Positions 41,641-53,800 of a stretch of 64,000 nucleotides of DNA are shown here, piece by piece. The notes beneath the pieces were generated by a model, which had not been told where the DNA came from, did no database searches, and was given only the letters and a program-made list of their open reading frames with translations. Position numbers and translations under genes: made by a program. The stretch is from Paulownia fortunei. Lineage: Eukaryota > Streptophyta > Magnoliopsida > Lamiales > Paulowniaceae. Location of the stretch: the NCBI GenBank assembly GCA_019321725.1, contig CM033113.1, forward strand, positions 10,292,001-10,356,000. Reading direction: 5' to 3'. Every line of letters begins with the position of its first letter. The stretch's first letter is position 1.

Positions 41641-44226
41641 TTGATAAACACTTCAGTTAACTTAACCACACAGCAAAGCCTGCAGAAGGGGTTGCTCACA
41701 GAAACTCTCTTCTAGGAGTCGAACTCAATTTAAGAGGGCTGTTGATATTTTTGCCATTGAGATAACGATGATTATGATGTGAAGTTTAGATATTTTGTGA
41801 AGACCCAACAAAAGAACAAAAGAGAGGCAAAAACTGAAAAGGTGCATAGCAAAAAAAATCTCCCTCCAAAAATATCGGGACACAGATATATCTTTGAAGT
41901 TTGAAGTTGACTGTACTTTGGGAAAATTCTCATCAGGTCCCTCAATATTCATTGGATTAATTAATTAATTATACAAGCATTTTAGTATAATCTATTTTTT
42001 AATTCTTTAAATTTTGTTAGGACATCATTGCAATTTACAGAAGTGATTGGCGTTCCTAATTAAAGTGTATACTTCATATTATTAAATTCAAATAGAAGTT
42101 CATATATTAATTGCTATGCAAATTTACAAGATTTATTGATAATATATGTTAGTCTGGTGGTAGTTTCTTGTGTACAACTAATAGTAAAAAAGATAATATT
42201 TTATTAATTATGGTAAAGTGGTTGTTATTTGAAAACTATGAATTAATGATCTTCAAATTTTTATCTATGGACCATAGTTTTCATGTAGATATTTTGTTTT
42301 CCGTATGCTACATTCCATTTTTTTTTTAATTTGAATGATTGAACATGATTTTCACTTTCATGAGTAAAATTTTTAATATAAATTTTTTAGAAAAATACTT
42401 ATAAGTATTGTTAAATGTTCGATAAAAATGTACTTTAACATTCATTTAGTAGAAGTGAAAAAAAAAATTAAAAAATTACAATTTTGTACTTCTCTAAAAT
42501 GCACTTTTAGATAAATAACTTATTTTAAAAATTTATTAAAATATAATCACCAAAAATATAATTTTTTTACAAATGAACTTTTATATCTAAAAGTCCATTT
42601 AAATGGTTTTCGAACACCCTCAAAATAATTGGCATGTTAATAAAATCTATCAATTCTCCAATCCCTTAAATATGTATAATTGATATGTGTTTCTAAAGTT
42701 TAAAAAGTTAACATTCTATTAAGCTCTTTTTTTACCAAATTGACAACTATAAACTGTGGAAGTCCTTTATCTTTAACCACATAGAAGTTATTGTGTTTTT
42801 TTAATAAAAAGATTATTATTTTATATAAGTTGTCATTTTAATGAATAAAATATATAGAAATCACTTATCTTTAAAATTGCAGAAGTTATATTGTATTTTC
42901 CTAAAATAAATATCATTTCAATGAATAACGGACTTTATAATTTTCTTCTACCTAAAAATGTAAAAGGTAGGCTCTTTATAATTTAATAAGTTCCTACACT
43001 CTTAACCCTAATTTTCCCCAACTAAAAACTCATTCCCAAAAACCATAATTCTCATCATTTTAAATAATATTTGTAAAACCTAAACAAACAGACTCTTAAT
43101 TTTTGATATACAACAGGGATGAATAAACTAACGGTTGTGCATTTTTTCGAATACGATAAAATTGGGGAGTTATGGTTTTAGGGAGTTTTTGTTTCGAGAA
43201 CTGAAAATCATAAATCCATGATATAATCGAACCAAAATAAATAAATAAATAAATTCATGTTGTGTTGACTAATTAAAATTGAACATATTTATCAAAGTCT
43301 AAATTGAAAAGTAGACACAGGCATCTTCATTCTATTTGAAAGAAATTTAAAAAAAAAATGAAAAGAAAAAATCAAAATAGCTTACCTCGTAAATTTTCAT
43401 AAAAACATCTGCACATTTTTTAGCAATAAAAACACATAATTAGATTAGATTAAAATATTATACAACTTCTATACGTGTGTTTGGCTATTCTATTTTGCAA
43501 TATGAAGAAAAATGACATGTTTGCGAATCATTTTATGCGCATATTATGGAAGTTTTTATTGGATGTAATCAAACTTTTTTGAAAGAGATATTTGTCCCAA
43601 TTATTAATTTGCTATGAAGTTTTATAGCAAATTATTTTTAGGTTACAATAAACAATTCGGTATCTTTGAATTTTCTTCAAAAACATCTCAAAAAATATAT
43701 AATTAAAGAAAGATGTAGTAGCAAGTTTAGAATATATTAAATTACTTCTATGTGTAGCCAACTTGTTGTATCAAATGTTACAAATTTTTAATAAACATTG
43801 TTTCAAAAGATATGATTATTAAATTATGACCACTTACTAAAATACATATCTTTTAATTTATTTAAAACACTTTTACTAATATAATAAAAATTAATAATAA
43901 TTTCATAAAATAAAATAACAAATCAACATATATAATCTACTTATATTAGATAGTATCTAAATAAAATGCATCTAACCGGTCAATATAAAGATTGCTCGAT
44001 TTTTATAATAAATTGTTGAAATTATCAAATTTTTGTATTAAAATAATTAACTAGTTTCAAATTTTTTTTTCTTTGTCAGTTGGTGATCGTTTTTTAAAAT
44101 TTTATCATCCTCGCTCACTAATGGGAGTCTTCTTCACAAAAAACAATTTCATGACTGCGCCTCTGTTCACCTCTTAACCTCTCTCCTCACCAAAGTTGAA
44201 TTCAACGCTCTAATCAATCAATATAA

Positions 44227-44257
<31 letters not shown>

Positions 44258-44451
44258 AACAAAGCAAAAGCATCTTTGAAAATTCAGCTCCATCTTTGAC
44301 AAGGAAACCAAAAAAATAAATAAAAAAAGAATGAAAGAAAGCAATACAAGATACACACTTTCTTACTGTTTCCCCAGCTCTCACAGGAAATTTTTCTCCA
44401 CGATGTGTTGAAAGTCAAGTCTACTCATCTTTTTTTGTCTCGCATTAATTG
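41641..44451. other. Divergent intergenic region between the HSP20-like and HSFA4 genes
   Basis: Both genes point away from this stretch, so it contains both promoters. It is mostly AT-rich with no gene. An AT-rich repeat-like patch occurs at about 42360-42640, and an (AT)n run at 44224-44260 lies upstream of the HSF leader. I saw no convincing heat-shock element array next to the HSP20-like start. Confidence 0.45.
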
Positions 44452-44727
44452 ATGCCTACATTGTTCAAACCCCAATTTTGACCATTCCACCATTGTTTTT
44501 TCTCTGTTTATATTTCTTGGGTCTGGGTTTTGGTCTCGTGTTTTTAGTTATCTTTTGTATGCTTTCAGATGCAGATTAGAATTGGTTGATCATGTGTACG
44601 GAGTACTTTCTCAAAATTGAGTCAGTGGTATTTCTATTTATTGTGTTGTTTACCAATAGTTTATTTGGTTATGGATGTTAGTAGTAGGAAAAGGATTCAT
44701 ACTTTGCCTGGAATTGTGAGGGATTGA
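44452..44727 (+). promoter_or_regulatory. Series of upstream ORFs in the probable HSFA4 leader
   Basis: Several short ATG-initiated frames precede the main ATG. One at 44452-44481 encodes MPTLFKPQF. One at 44592-44681 encodes 29 codons. One at 44671-44727 encodes MDVSSRKRIHTLPGIVRD and overlaps the previous frame in another phase. Very short ones start near 44403, 44557 and 44567. If this region is transcribed unspliced, translation of the HSF would be strongly buffered by uORFs, as is known for some plant HSF mRNAs. The leader could also contain an intron that removes some of them. Confidence 0.45.
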
Positions 44728-44904
44728 TTTTTCTTTCAAGTGATTTTTCGGGTTTTGTTTTTTGTCTATCATTGTCGTTCTTGCTGGTCTGGGATTTGGA
44801 AGTTGGAGATTGCTGAGAAAGATTCAGCTAGATCTAATATATATCAAGATTTTTGGAGTTCAGCAGTAAACTATATACATATTTTTTTAATTTGATCATT
44901 GGTG

Positions 44905-46714
44905 ATGGATGGATCAAATGGTAGTTCTAATTCGCCTGCGCCTTTTCTGGTGAAGACATATGAGATGGTGGATGACCCTTTGACTAATTCTATTGTTTCT
45001 TGGAGTCACACCGGGCATAGTTTTGTTGTTTGGAATCCGCCTGAGTTTGCAAGAGATTTGTTGCCAAAGTACTTCAAACACAATAATTTCTCCAGCTTCA
45101 TCAGGCAACTCAATACATATGTAAGCCCCTTGCTTCCTGTGATTTCATAGCATCAATTTTCAAGTTCCACTCCATGGTAGCTAAGCTTTTTTTCTTGCTT
45201 AATGTCTCTGTGTGTATGTGTGTGCTTTTCTGTGCTTGTGTCATATGCCGGGTGTTGTTTTTAAAAACTTGGAACTAGAAAGATGAACGGACAAATTAGA
45301 GCTCTCTACCGCGTTCATTTGCCTCTCTGTTGACCCCCTAGCTTTTTTGTTGACAAAGAATGCACCTGAAATAAATGGAAATGATGAAGAATTGGTGTAA
45401 CCGAGTACTGTGATAGTCAGTGTTTAGAACGTGGCTCTTTTGTTGAAGTAGCTGAGTAAATGGAACTAATTAGATCTTGAAAAGTAAAGCATAGCTCACT
45501 TGATGCAGTAGTTGTGTTCAATTGACTTTTAATTGTCTCTTGTCTAAATCAGTTCTCAGATAGTTGATTTGAGATATTTTCACTCAACATTTTCTTTCTA
45601 TATGTAGGGTTTTAGAAAGGTTGATCCTGATCAGTGGGAGTTTGCAAATGAGGAGTTTATTCGAGGTCAGAGACATCTATTAAAGAATATACACCGCCGA
45701 AAACCAATCCACAGCCATTCAGGTCAAGCAAATGCAGTTCCGTTATCCGACTCAGAGAGAGAGGAGTTTGAAAAGGAGATTGAAAAGCTGAAACAAGAAA
45801 AGGATTCGCTTCAGTCAGAGTTAGAGAGGCATAAACAGGAGACTCGAGGATATGAACATCAGCTCAGATCATTAGGGCAAACATTGCTGAAAATTGATCA
45901 AAGGCAGCGGCAATTGATGGTCACCTTGGCTCAGTTGTTGCAGAAACCTGGATATGCCTCGAGTCTCATGGAACAATCGAAATCTCAAAACAAGAAGAGA
46001 AGGCTGTTAGCTTTGCATTATTTACATGATGAAGCCAATCTGGGGGAGAACCAGAGTATGACTTTCCAAGAGAATTTACGCCCTACATCTCTTCCATTGT
46101 TGAACTTGGAAGTAGTCGACAAGTTGGATTCATCCCTAACTTATTGGGAGAAGTTTCTGCATGGGATTGACCAAATTCCATCAGAAGATTTGCATGATTT
46201 TAGTGTGCCCCTGCTGCCTTCTCGAGTCATTAATACAGAAATGCCGGCATCATCTGGAGATTCTGATTTGAATGCCCCACCTTGCACACCTGAGTGCCAT
46301 ATGTCAGCATCACCCTCACAATACTGTCATTCCTCACCTGAGCTGGCTGCATCGTCGACTTATGTTGACAGCCCAGCAATATCATCACTTTGCATTGATC
46401 TAGACTCCGGGCACAAAGCATCAGGAGTTGATGTGAATGTGAGCCCAACTAAAACTCCGAACATTGAACTAGCTAAAGATCAAGAGCAGGATGGCACCAT
46501 TCCTTCTGTGCCAGCTGGGGCAAATGATGTCTTTTGGCAACAGTTTCTGACCGAGGCTCCTGCTTCCTCTATGACACAGGATGTACAGTCAGATAGAAGA
46601 GACTTAGATGATAGGAAGGATCCTAGTGGATTTGCAGATGAACACAAGCCTTGGTGGAATGTTGATAAGCTTACCCTACAGATGGGACATCTCACTCGAG
46701 TTGAGAGGACCTAA
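44905..46714 (+). CDS. HSFA4: Heat shock transcription factor, class A4 type
   Basis: Nuclear activator that binds heat-shock elements; A4 members are tied to oxidative and salt stress responses. Two exons, 44905-45120 and 45608-46714, join to 1323 nt (440 aa). The single intron falls after Tyr72 in the DNA-binding domain, the position conserved in plant HSFs. The domain runs from [11 protein letters not shown] (residue 14) through [18 protein letters not shown] to about 104. A heptad-rich HR-A/B oligomerisation region spans about 122-190. A basic nuclear-localisation cluster KKRR is at 201-204. Two aromatic/acidic activation (AHA) motifs are LTYWEKFL (249-256) and [10 protein letters not shown] (379-388). 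A leucine-rich export signal LTLQMGHL is at 427-434. This motif set fits HSFA4. The start ATG gives MDGSNGSS; in-frame TTG and GTG codons just upstream are not used. AATAAA overlaps the stop codon. Confidence 0.94.
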
Positions 46715-49399
46715 TAAAGTCGCCAAATCTTGTTTTCTAGCCCTACGTACCAAGGGCTTAAGTCAGACATTGTTCGTCAGATTCAATTTTGAAGATGTTG
46801 TGATGGTATATATATTAGATGTAAACTTTTTTTTATCTTGATTTTGCTTGTTTTACCTCTTTTCTTTTATTTTGTCTCTGAGATTGCAAATTACAGGTTT
46901 TTGTGCATTATTTGATGTAAATCTATCTTTGTGTAAATATTGATCATCCCCTGTCTCTCTCTCTCTCTCCTCTTTATAGATTTTGTACAATATCCTTGAT
47001 TCTCCTAGAGATAGGAAACTCTGAATTCTCTATATGTAGTTAAGATTCTGACTGTTGCCTTATCCAGCATCAGGAAATTTAGTAGCAGTATATTCCCGAC
47101 AGGGTGTTTCATTGTGGTCCAGTGCAGCATTTATTTTCTTTTTGATTCCTAACCACCTCTTCATCAACACTTATCATATATACTTGCTTCAATATGTAGT
47201 TCCAATATCAGCTCACTCCCAACCTTAACCGAATTTTTCTCGACTAGGGAGTTTGGGGCAACCTGATTTTGAATTTTATTGAGGTTGCTGCCTGTTGTAA
47301 AAAGTATATACTTCGCCATTTCATGATCTTGATTATGTTCATGAAGGATTCCATGTATATGTTCTCTGTGGAAGATTTTTCGACTTGGCTTTGTACACCA
47401 TGAGATGTCGTGCACAGACAAACATGCTGATTGCCTTCATGAAGTTGGAAGAGATGATCTCTGTGAGCTGAATCAATTTACTCGGAAGTTCCTTGACAAA
47501 GAATATTCTTGTGACTGCTCACAGTTTGCAGTTAATGAACCTGTCAGCTGCTACTATATTCTTTTAAGTCCCTTCAACACAAGTCTTTCAATTGCCCCTC
47601 ATTTTGTCACAGTTCTTCTGCTTAGCTGTTTTGCCATGGAATTCTGGTCCTAGCGTCCATCTCCATCAGTTTCTCAGTACATAATTAGTTCTATTTATCT
47701 ATTTACAAGCATGTATTGTTTATCTTGACATTTTCACATATAAATGTACTGCACATTAGATTGGTGGAATTTAAAAAAAAAAAAAAACAAACTCAGATGG
47801 AAGTCATGAATTAAACATTTTGCTATCCACTTATTTTCTTTTTAAATTGTTAGTTTATTAAGTGACGATTCTACCTCCGCATGTTTTAATAATGTTTATA
47901 TAATTTAAAGGAATGTATCTGTAATATTTCTATATTTGAAGAAGTATCTTTGTAATATATTCCTAATTAAATAAAATTATCCTAAAAGATTAATTTTTTA
48001 AACGATAAGTGTTATCTTTGCCGCCCCAATTGGAGTATTTGGATATTGAAATTGAGTTGTTAGAATAGATTCAATTCCAATTTTATTATTTTAACTCAAT
48101 TTTAAAAAAATTAATCATATGAAATCTTAAAAATCGTCTCTCTCTCGTATATTATCTAACATTTGCTCTCACCGCCCCATTTCATGCTCTCTTTCTCCCT
48201 ATTTATTACCACCACATCCTTCTCCCATCTTCCCCGTTTCCACCACCTTCGAGAGAAGGAAAAAATGTCATGATCTGAAAATAAAAATATGTTGAAGAAA
48301 TTAGTAATTGAATTTTTTTTTTTTTTACAAATACAAGAATAATTATTAATTTACCATATACATTTGAGATACAAAAAAAAAAAAAAAACAGCAACTAATC
48401 TTTTCCAAAACGACTAACTTTTTCCAATGTTTATAATTTTGGAATAATGTTTCATTACATTCTCCCCATTTTGTGTATATAATTATTATATTTATATTCA
48501 CTTTAAGTTTAAAATCTTACCAAAGGTTTTTTGATGAGAAAATATAAGACCATGTTAGGAGCAAAAAATTCATTAAATATTTTTTGCTGACATCAACATT
48601 TTTCGTTCAAAATGTGGTAGAAGAAGTTTGGTGAACATAATAAATTTAGAAGGAAGATTTTAATAATATTAAAAGACAAAATGAATAGTTAGTAATCTTA
48701 GCTATTTCAGAAAAAAGGGTATATATAATTAACTCAATTTTATTATATAACCTATATTTTTTTCAATTATTTTCTGAACTCTATGTGAAAGAACCATCAC
48801 AAATTTTAAGACGTGAAAAACTTAACTTGAAACTTCATTTTGTGACAATGGCTCATAAAATGCATATTTTCTTTTAAAATCCCATACTCCGAAAAAAGTG
48901 CAAAATAACATTTATTAGAAAATAGAGAGACACAATATAATTACAATTGAAACATTGATGGATTATTATTCCATTTCTTTTAATCATTGTACCATCTAAT
49001 TTCATACTTTTAATTTTTCTTGGTGCGAACTTTGTTTAAAAAAATAATATTTAATACTCATTTTATTTAATTATTTATATTATAGTAAGGTATTGATGTA
49101 ACTAATTGTTACACTAAATCATAATTATTTGTATGTTATATACTTAATTACACAGACTATGTACAATAAAAGAATTGCAATGAACAATTAGATAAAAAAA
49201 AATCATTTTATGTTAAACAATCTAACAAATAATTTCCATACATATTCAAATCAATAAATCTAACTTAACAAATTTTAAAATTACAAAGTTCAAAATCAAA
49301 CCCATTTTATTAAAATTGAATTACTTGTAAGAACAAAATTATGTACTGATAAAAAGTAGTTAGAATATGCTCCTTTTCTTTTTCTTTTTATTGGGTAAC
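46715..49399. other. Intergenic region downstream of HSFA4
   Basis: This contains the HSFA4 3' untranslated region with a CT run near 46952-46971. A moderately GC-richer segment follows to about 47660 with short open frames on both strands that match nothing I know. After that comes AT-rich spacer with poly-A/T tracts. No gene is supported. Confidence 0.45.
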
Positions 49400-50014
49400 T
49401 GGAACTTTACTCTACCAAATTTGATTATTTTGGCATATTACTTTCAAAAATAAACTTTGTCCCTCTGAAACTTAATTATTTTGACATTTTATTTATAAAA
49501 ATAAATTTTAAGTATTTTGACATTTCAACTTATATTTATTATAACACTTTGTTTTCAATATAATTTTTAAATCAACTTTTTTTTGAATGTTTTTTGTTAA
49601 CTATCAATGAATGTTTTTCTCCATGTTTAAAAGTAAAAGTAAAAATATGCATCATATATTTTTTATTATTGTTAATGATGAAAATACGATGAATGATAAT
49701 ATTTTTATTATGAATAATGGCCGTACTTTTATCAATAGGATTGCGATTTATATTATTTACAGTAAAAATATCACCATTTGTTATATTTTTATCATTAAAA
49801 AAATATATTATAATGTATATTTTATTACTTTTGTCTGAAAAAACAAGGAAAAATATGTTTTGATGGCTTATGAGGAACATTTGAGGAAAATTTTGATCTA
49901 AAATTAATATTTTGAAAAAGGGCAAAGTGTTATAATTAATATAGAGGGATAAAATATTTAAAATTTATTTTTAAAAATAATATACCAAAATAATTTAAAT
50001 TTGGGTGAAAAGCC
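49400..50014. mobile_element. Foldback/MITE-like element upstream of the transporter gene
   Basis: The left arm (about 49400-49600) carries ACCAAATTTGATTATTTTGG, CAAAAATAAACTTTGTCCCT and TTATTATAACACTTTG. The reverse complement of the right arm (about 49870-50014) carries CCCAAATTTAAATTATTTTG, AAAAATAAATTTTAAATATT, TATCCCTCT and TAATTATAACACTTTGCCC in the same order. The arms are imperfect and the left arm contains an extra partial duplication (AATTATTTTGACATTTTATT). There is no coding capacity. A relative of one arm is at 22342-22500. Confidence 0.55.
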
Positions 50015-50801
50015 ATTCATTTTTCTTTTTCCCTTGTTTCTTTCTTTCTCTTAGAGCTATGGAAATATAGTTCGGTTTCGTAGACTTGAAACAAACGTAT
50101 GTAACCAGAAAACATTAAACAGTTTAACTGCCGACAGCAATTCACCCACAGACCAAAACACTTCACCAAATCAGAAAAGAAGATACAGATCCAATCTACC
50201 CACCCTCGAAACCAAATCTCTCTTTCTCTTATAGAAACATCAGAAAGTGAAAAGATTCAGAAAATTGAATAACACGGTTCAGTTTCGATCTCTCATTCTT
50301 GACGTCATTATTCCTGTATGCTTCGCATTCTTGATCTCACTTTCCTTGATCCAAATTTGCATTTGTAATCATGGGCATTAGTTTGTTTTTAAGTTGGCCC
50401 AGATTTGAATTTTAGTATGTTTTGCTTTGTATTTAAGTACAAGAAAGTTAGCCTTTTTTTATTGTTTGTGCAGTATCTGCGTGTTGAATGATTAGAGTTT
50501 GAGTTTCCGGGATTCTTGTTATTTTTTGGGGAAAAGAGCTGAGTAATTTTTATCTGTTGTTTTATCTTCTATGTAGTTATTTTTTAGGTGGCGGCCCCGG
50601 AAATTCTGGAACGACGTTAATTCAGCTAGTTCAGAATAAGCCTTCTTTGTTATCCTATTGGGATTTGTTAGTTCTGAGGTTTAAAGCACTACTTTATCAG
50701 TTCTTTTCGAAGAAGCGGCTGAGAAAATAAAATATTGGCTTAGGCATCATGTGGTGTAAAGTTTAGGATTTAAATGGCTAGGAAAGAATGCAGAGAAGGC
50801 A
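50015..50801. other. Promoter and leader region of the transporter gene
   Basis: The DNA becomes less AT-rich from about 50090, consistent with a transcribed leader. An out-of-frame ATG at 50774 opens an 18-codon frame (MARKECREGNGREQFRKC) that overlaps the main start at 50802 and ends at 50830. Another short out-of-frame ATG is at 50789. A leader intron is possible but could not be placed. Confidence 0.4.
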
Positions 50802-53800
50802 ATGGTAGAGAGCAATTCAGAAAGTGTTGAGGAAAGTGGAAGTGACAATTTAACGAGGAAAGATAAGAGAGTAGGAATTAGGCGGGAACCTTCCTTCTCG
50901 GGCTGGTGTGATGAGGATGGGATCCCGCATCCAGCTCGATTGAAAAATGAGGAGGTAAATGAAGAAGACTTTGATTTTAAATTGCCTTTGGTTCAGCCAC
51001 ATGGATCAGAAAATGAAGTTTTAGACGGAGACAGATTCTGTTCTAGTAATTTTCGGCAAAGGATGGAGCTTGGTGGAGACATTGATGGTGCTTCCACTAA
51101 TGGTTTGAAAAATAAAAATGAGAGTTATATGCCTTTTGACATTGAAAATGACCATGAAACTGAGAGATATACCAGTAGCACCAACGACCTTAATCATGTT
51201 GACTACAACGCGTCTCGGAAAAATGTGGAGAACCCTGTTATTGTTGCTGACGTGCTGAAGACATTGTTTTTTATACTGGTTTGGTACACGTTCAGTACAT
51301 TCCTGACACTGTAAGTGCTTTCTTTGTTGATTGTTGATGGAGTTTTTTTGCATGGATACTGGTGAATTGTTGCTTCTTAAGGATATGTTTCTTACTTAGT
51401 ATTAATTACTCTATTTTCTCTTGGAGCAGGTACAATAAAACTTTATTAGGGGATGACATGGGGAAATTCCCTGCCCCACTATTGATGAACACTGTCCATT
51501 TTTCCATGCAAGCTGCATTGTCAAAGGCCATTACATGGTTTTGGTCTGACAGATTTCATTCCTCTGTTATGTCATGGAAGGATTACTTTGTGAGAGGTAG
51601 GAAAAAAATTCATGGCCTATTTATTACGGATCTACTACTTACACGTCTACCACATATTTACTCCCTATATAGTTAGTAACTCGTATGCTCTGTTCGCTTT
51701 ACTGATCATACACATAATAGCCATGTTAATTATACGTTGCTTAAGTTTTTGTGACTGAGTATTGTCTATGCTATGCTATTTGTTCTGAAATTGCAAAATT
51801 AGTTTAAGTCGCAAATTTTAGATGTTTCAGTTTGGGTTTGAAAATTGAGAGCTTTGTTTGGTTTTATTTCCGGTTATTTTGAGGAAATGATTTTGAGAGT
51901 ATGTATTTTAATAGTGGGATTGGAGAATGTGTGGAGAATGAAAACGTGTTTGTATGTTATGTTGGGAAGAAATGATGTGTATTCTTGGGACATTTTTTTT
52001 AGATGTTTTGTCAATGTTGTTTATTGTAGTTAGTAGGAGACATTTTCAACTGTTGATGTTTTGTCAATATTGTTTTGTTATAGTTAGTGGGAGTATATTA
52101 GGGTATAAGATTATTTAAATATTGAATAGATGATTGGTACTTTTGGAAAATGAAAATACTATTTCCAGAAAATACAAATGGCAAACGCATTTTCTTCTCC
52201 GGAAAAAAAAATGCTAGCATGGAAATGAACCAAACAAAGCCGAGATATTTCAGCAACTTGATGGTAATTTACTTTCCATTCTTCTCCTTAGTATCAGAAA
52301 ATAAGCAACTAGTTGGGCAAAAAATTAAAAGTAAGGGTAGAGGGTGGACAAATTATTTTCACCGGACAAAGTAAGTTTTTTTTTGTTATATAATGAATAG
52401 TGAATTGCAAGTTATGTGTGGGCTGTTCCTGTGCTGAGTTCTCATATTCATTGTTTGTTTGTTAGATACATGGAATTGCTAGATTTAATGTAGATCAGCT
52501 AGGTCGCAATTGATTGAGTATTCTTAATTCAGTCCATGTAGCATATTAACATGAGTTACTTAGGACAGCAGACTGCATATGAAGGCTTCAGTGTATGTTC
52601 TTCTCGGTTGCAGCACAGGACCTTAAGCTGCTTTTCCACAATCCTTAAGCTATCGTTTATTTTAAGAAGTTGTGTATATCTTTTGCCCCAACGTGGTGGG
52701 TTGGGGGAATGGGTTTGGCTTAGAGAAGTTTTTCATCGAACATTGAGCCTTAAACTCCATGAATGAGCAAAATGAAGCTTGCATTAATGATGGAAATATG
52801 CTTGTTACTGCTCGTAAAAGCATGGAGTATAAATTGATTAAAGTTTAGGAACTTGGTTTCAGTATTAGAGTCAAGTTGAAGAGCATGCTGAAATCTGGTT
52901 GCATAAATACTGAATGACGTTTGGATGTAGTTTCTTCCTTCAAACACTGAAAATGATCTTTGACTCTTTGTTCCAACATTTATTCTCTGTTTTTCCATGT
53001 GGGTTTACTTACTTATGTTTGTCCAATGACCAGGTGCAGTGCATTCCCTAAAATTGGAAAGCAGAGCTCTAAAAGAAAGAATTTATAGGAGAAATCATAT
53101 ATCAGTCTTAATGATCTTTTACATGTTTTCAGTGGTATATAAATCAACCCAACTCGGCTAGTCCTTATCCCATTTTCTAGTTGGTATATGGACTCTCTTT
53201 TCTTCTCTTCTCTATCAAGGGCCAAGACCACTGCATTAGCTTCGATGACAAAAAGCTTTAAATTCTTTTAAATTGCTTCATTCCATTACATTTTGGTTCA
53301 ACCTTTTTCCTCTAGCTTACCTTGAGCACTAGTCCCACTATTTTTCCTAGGTGGTGTATTATGTTTCTGAATAGGCCTACCTACGTATAGAAATTAAACT
53401 GAGATTTTTCTTTATCCGAATTATGCGTGGCACAAGTCTTTCCTAGCTATTATTTGTCACCATAATGTGACAGGTCAATATTTAGCAAAGCACTATTGTT
53501 CTTTCATTCTCCCTTTCTTATTGAAATTTTTGCTGGTATCATTAACTTCTCTGACAACTAATGCTACAGATGGCCTTTGCCTTTCACAGTTGTACCAACA
53601 GCTCTGAGCACTGCAATGGATGTAAATCTTAGCAATGCATCCTTGGTTTTCATCTCCGTTACATTTGCCACTATGGTAGGTCATTCTTCTCCTATCAAAT
53701 TAGATAATTATTTATGCTTAAAGTGTTGTATCAAATTGCTTCGAAACTTTGAGGCTTTGTTTGTTGTTAATTATTTTGGGGGAATGTATATTGAGTAGTG

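Noticed and set aside
49572..49925. Open frames on both strands (Ile/Asn-rich)
   Set aside because: They are low-complexity AT-rich sequence in the centre of a foldback element and are mutually antisense.
53572..53589. Alternative acceptor before ATGGCCTTTGCC in transporter exon 3
   Set aside because: Using it breaks the reading frame. The acceptor ending at 53589 gives the expected VRVVPTALS junction.
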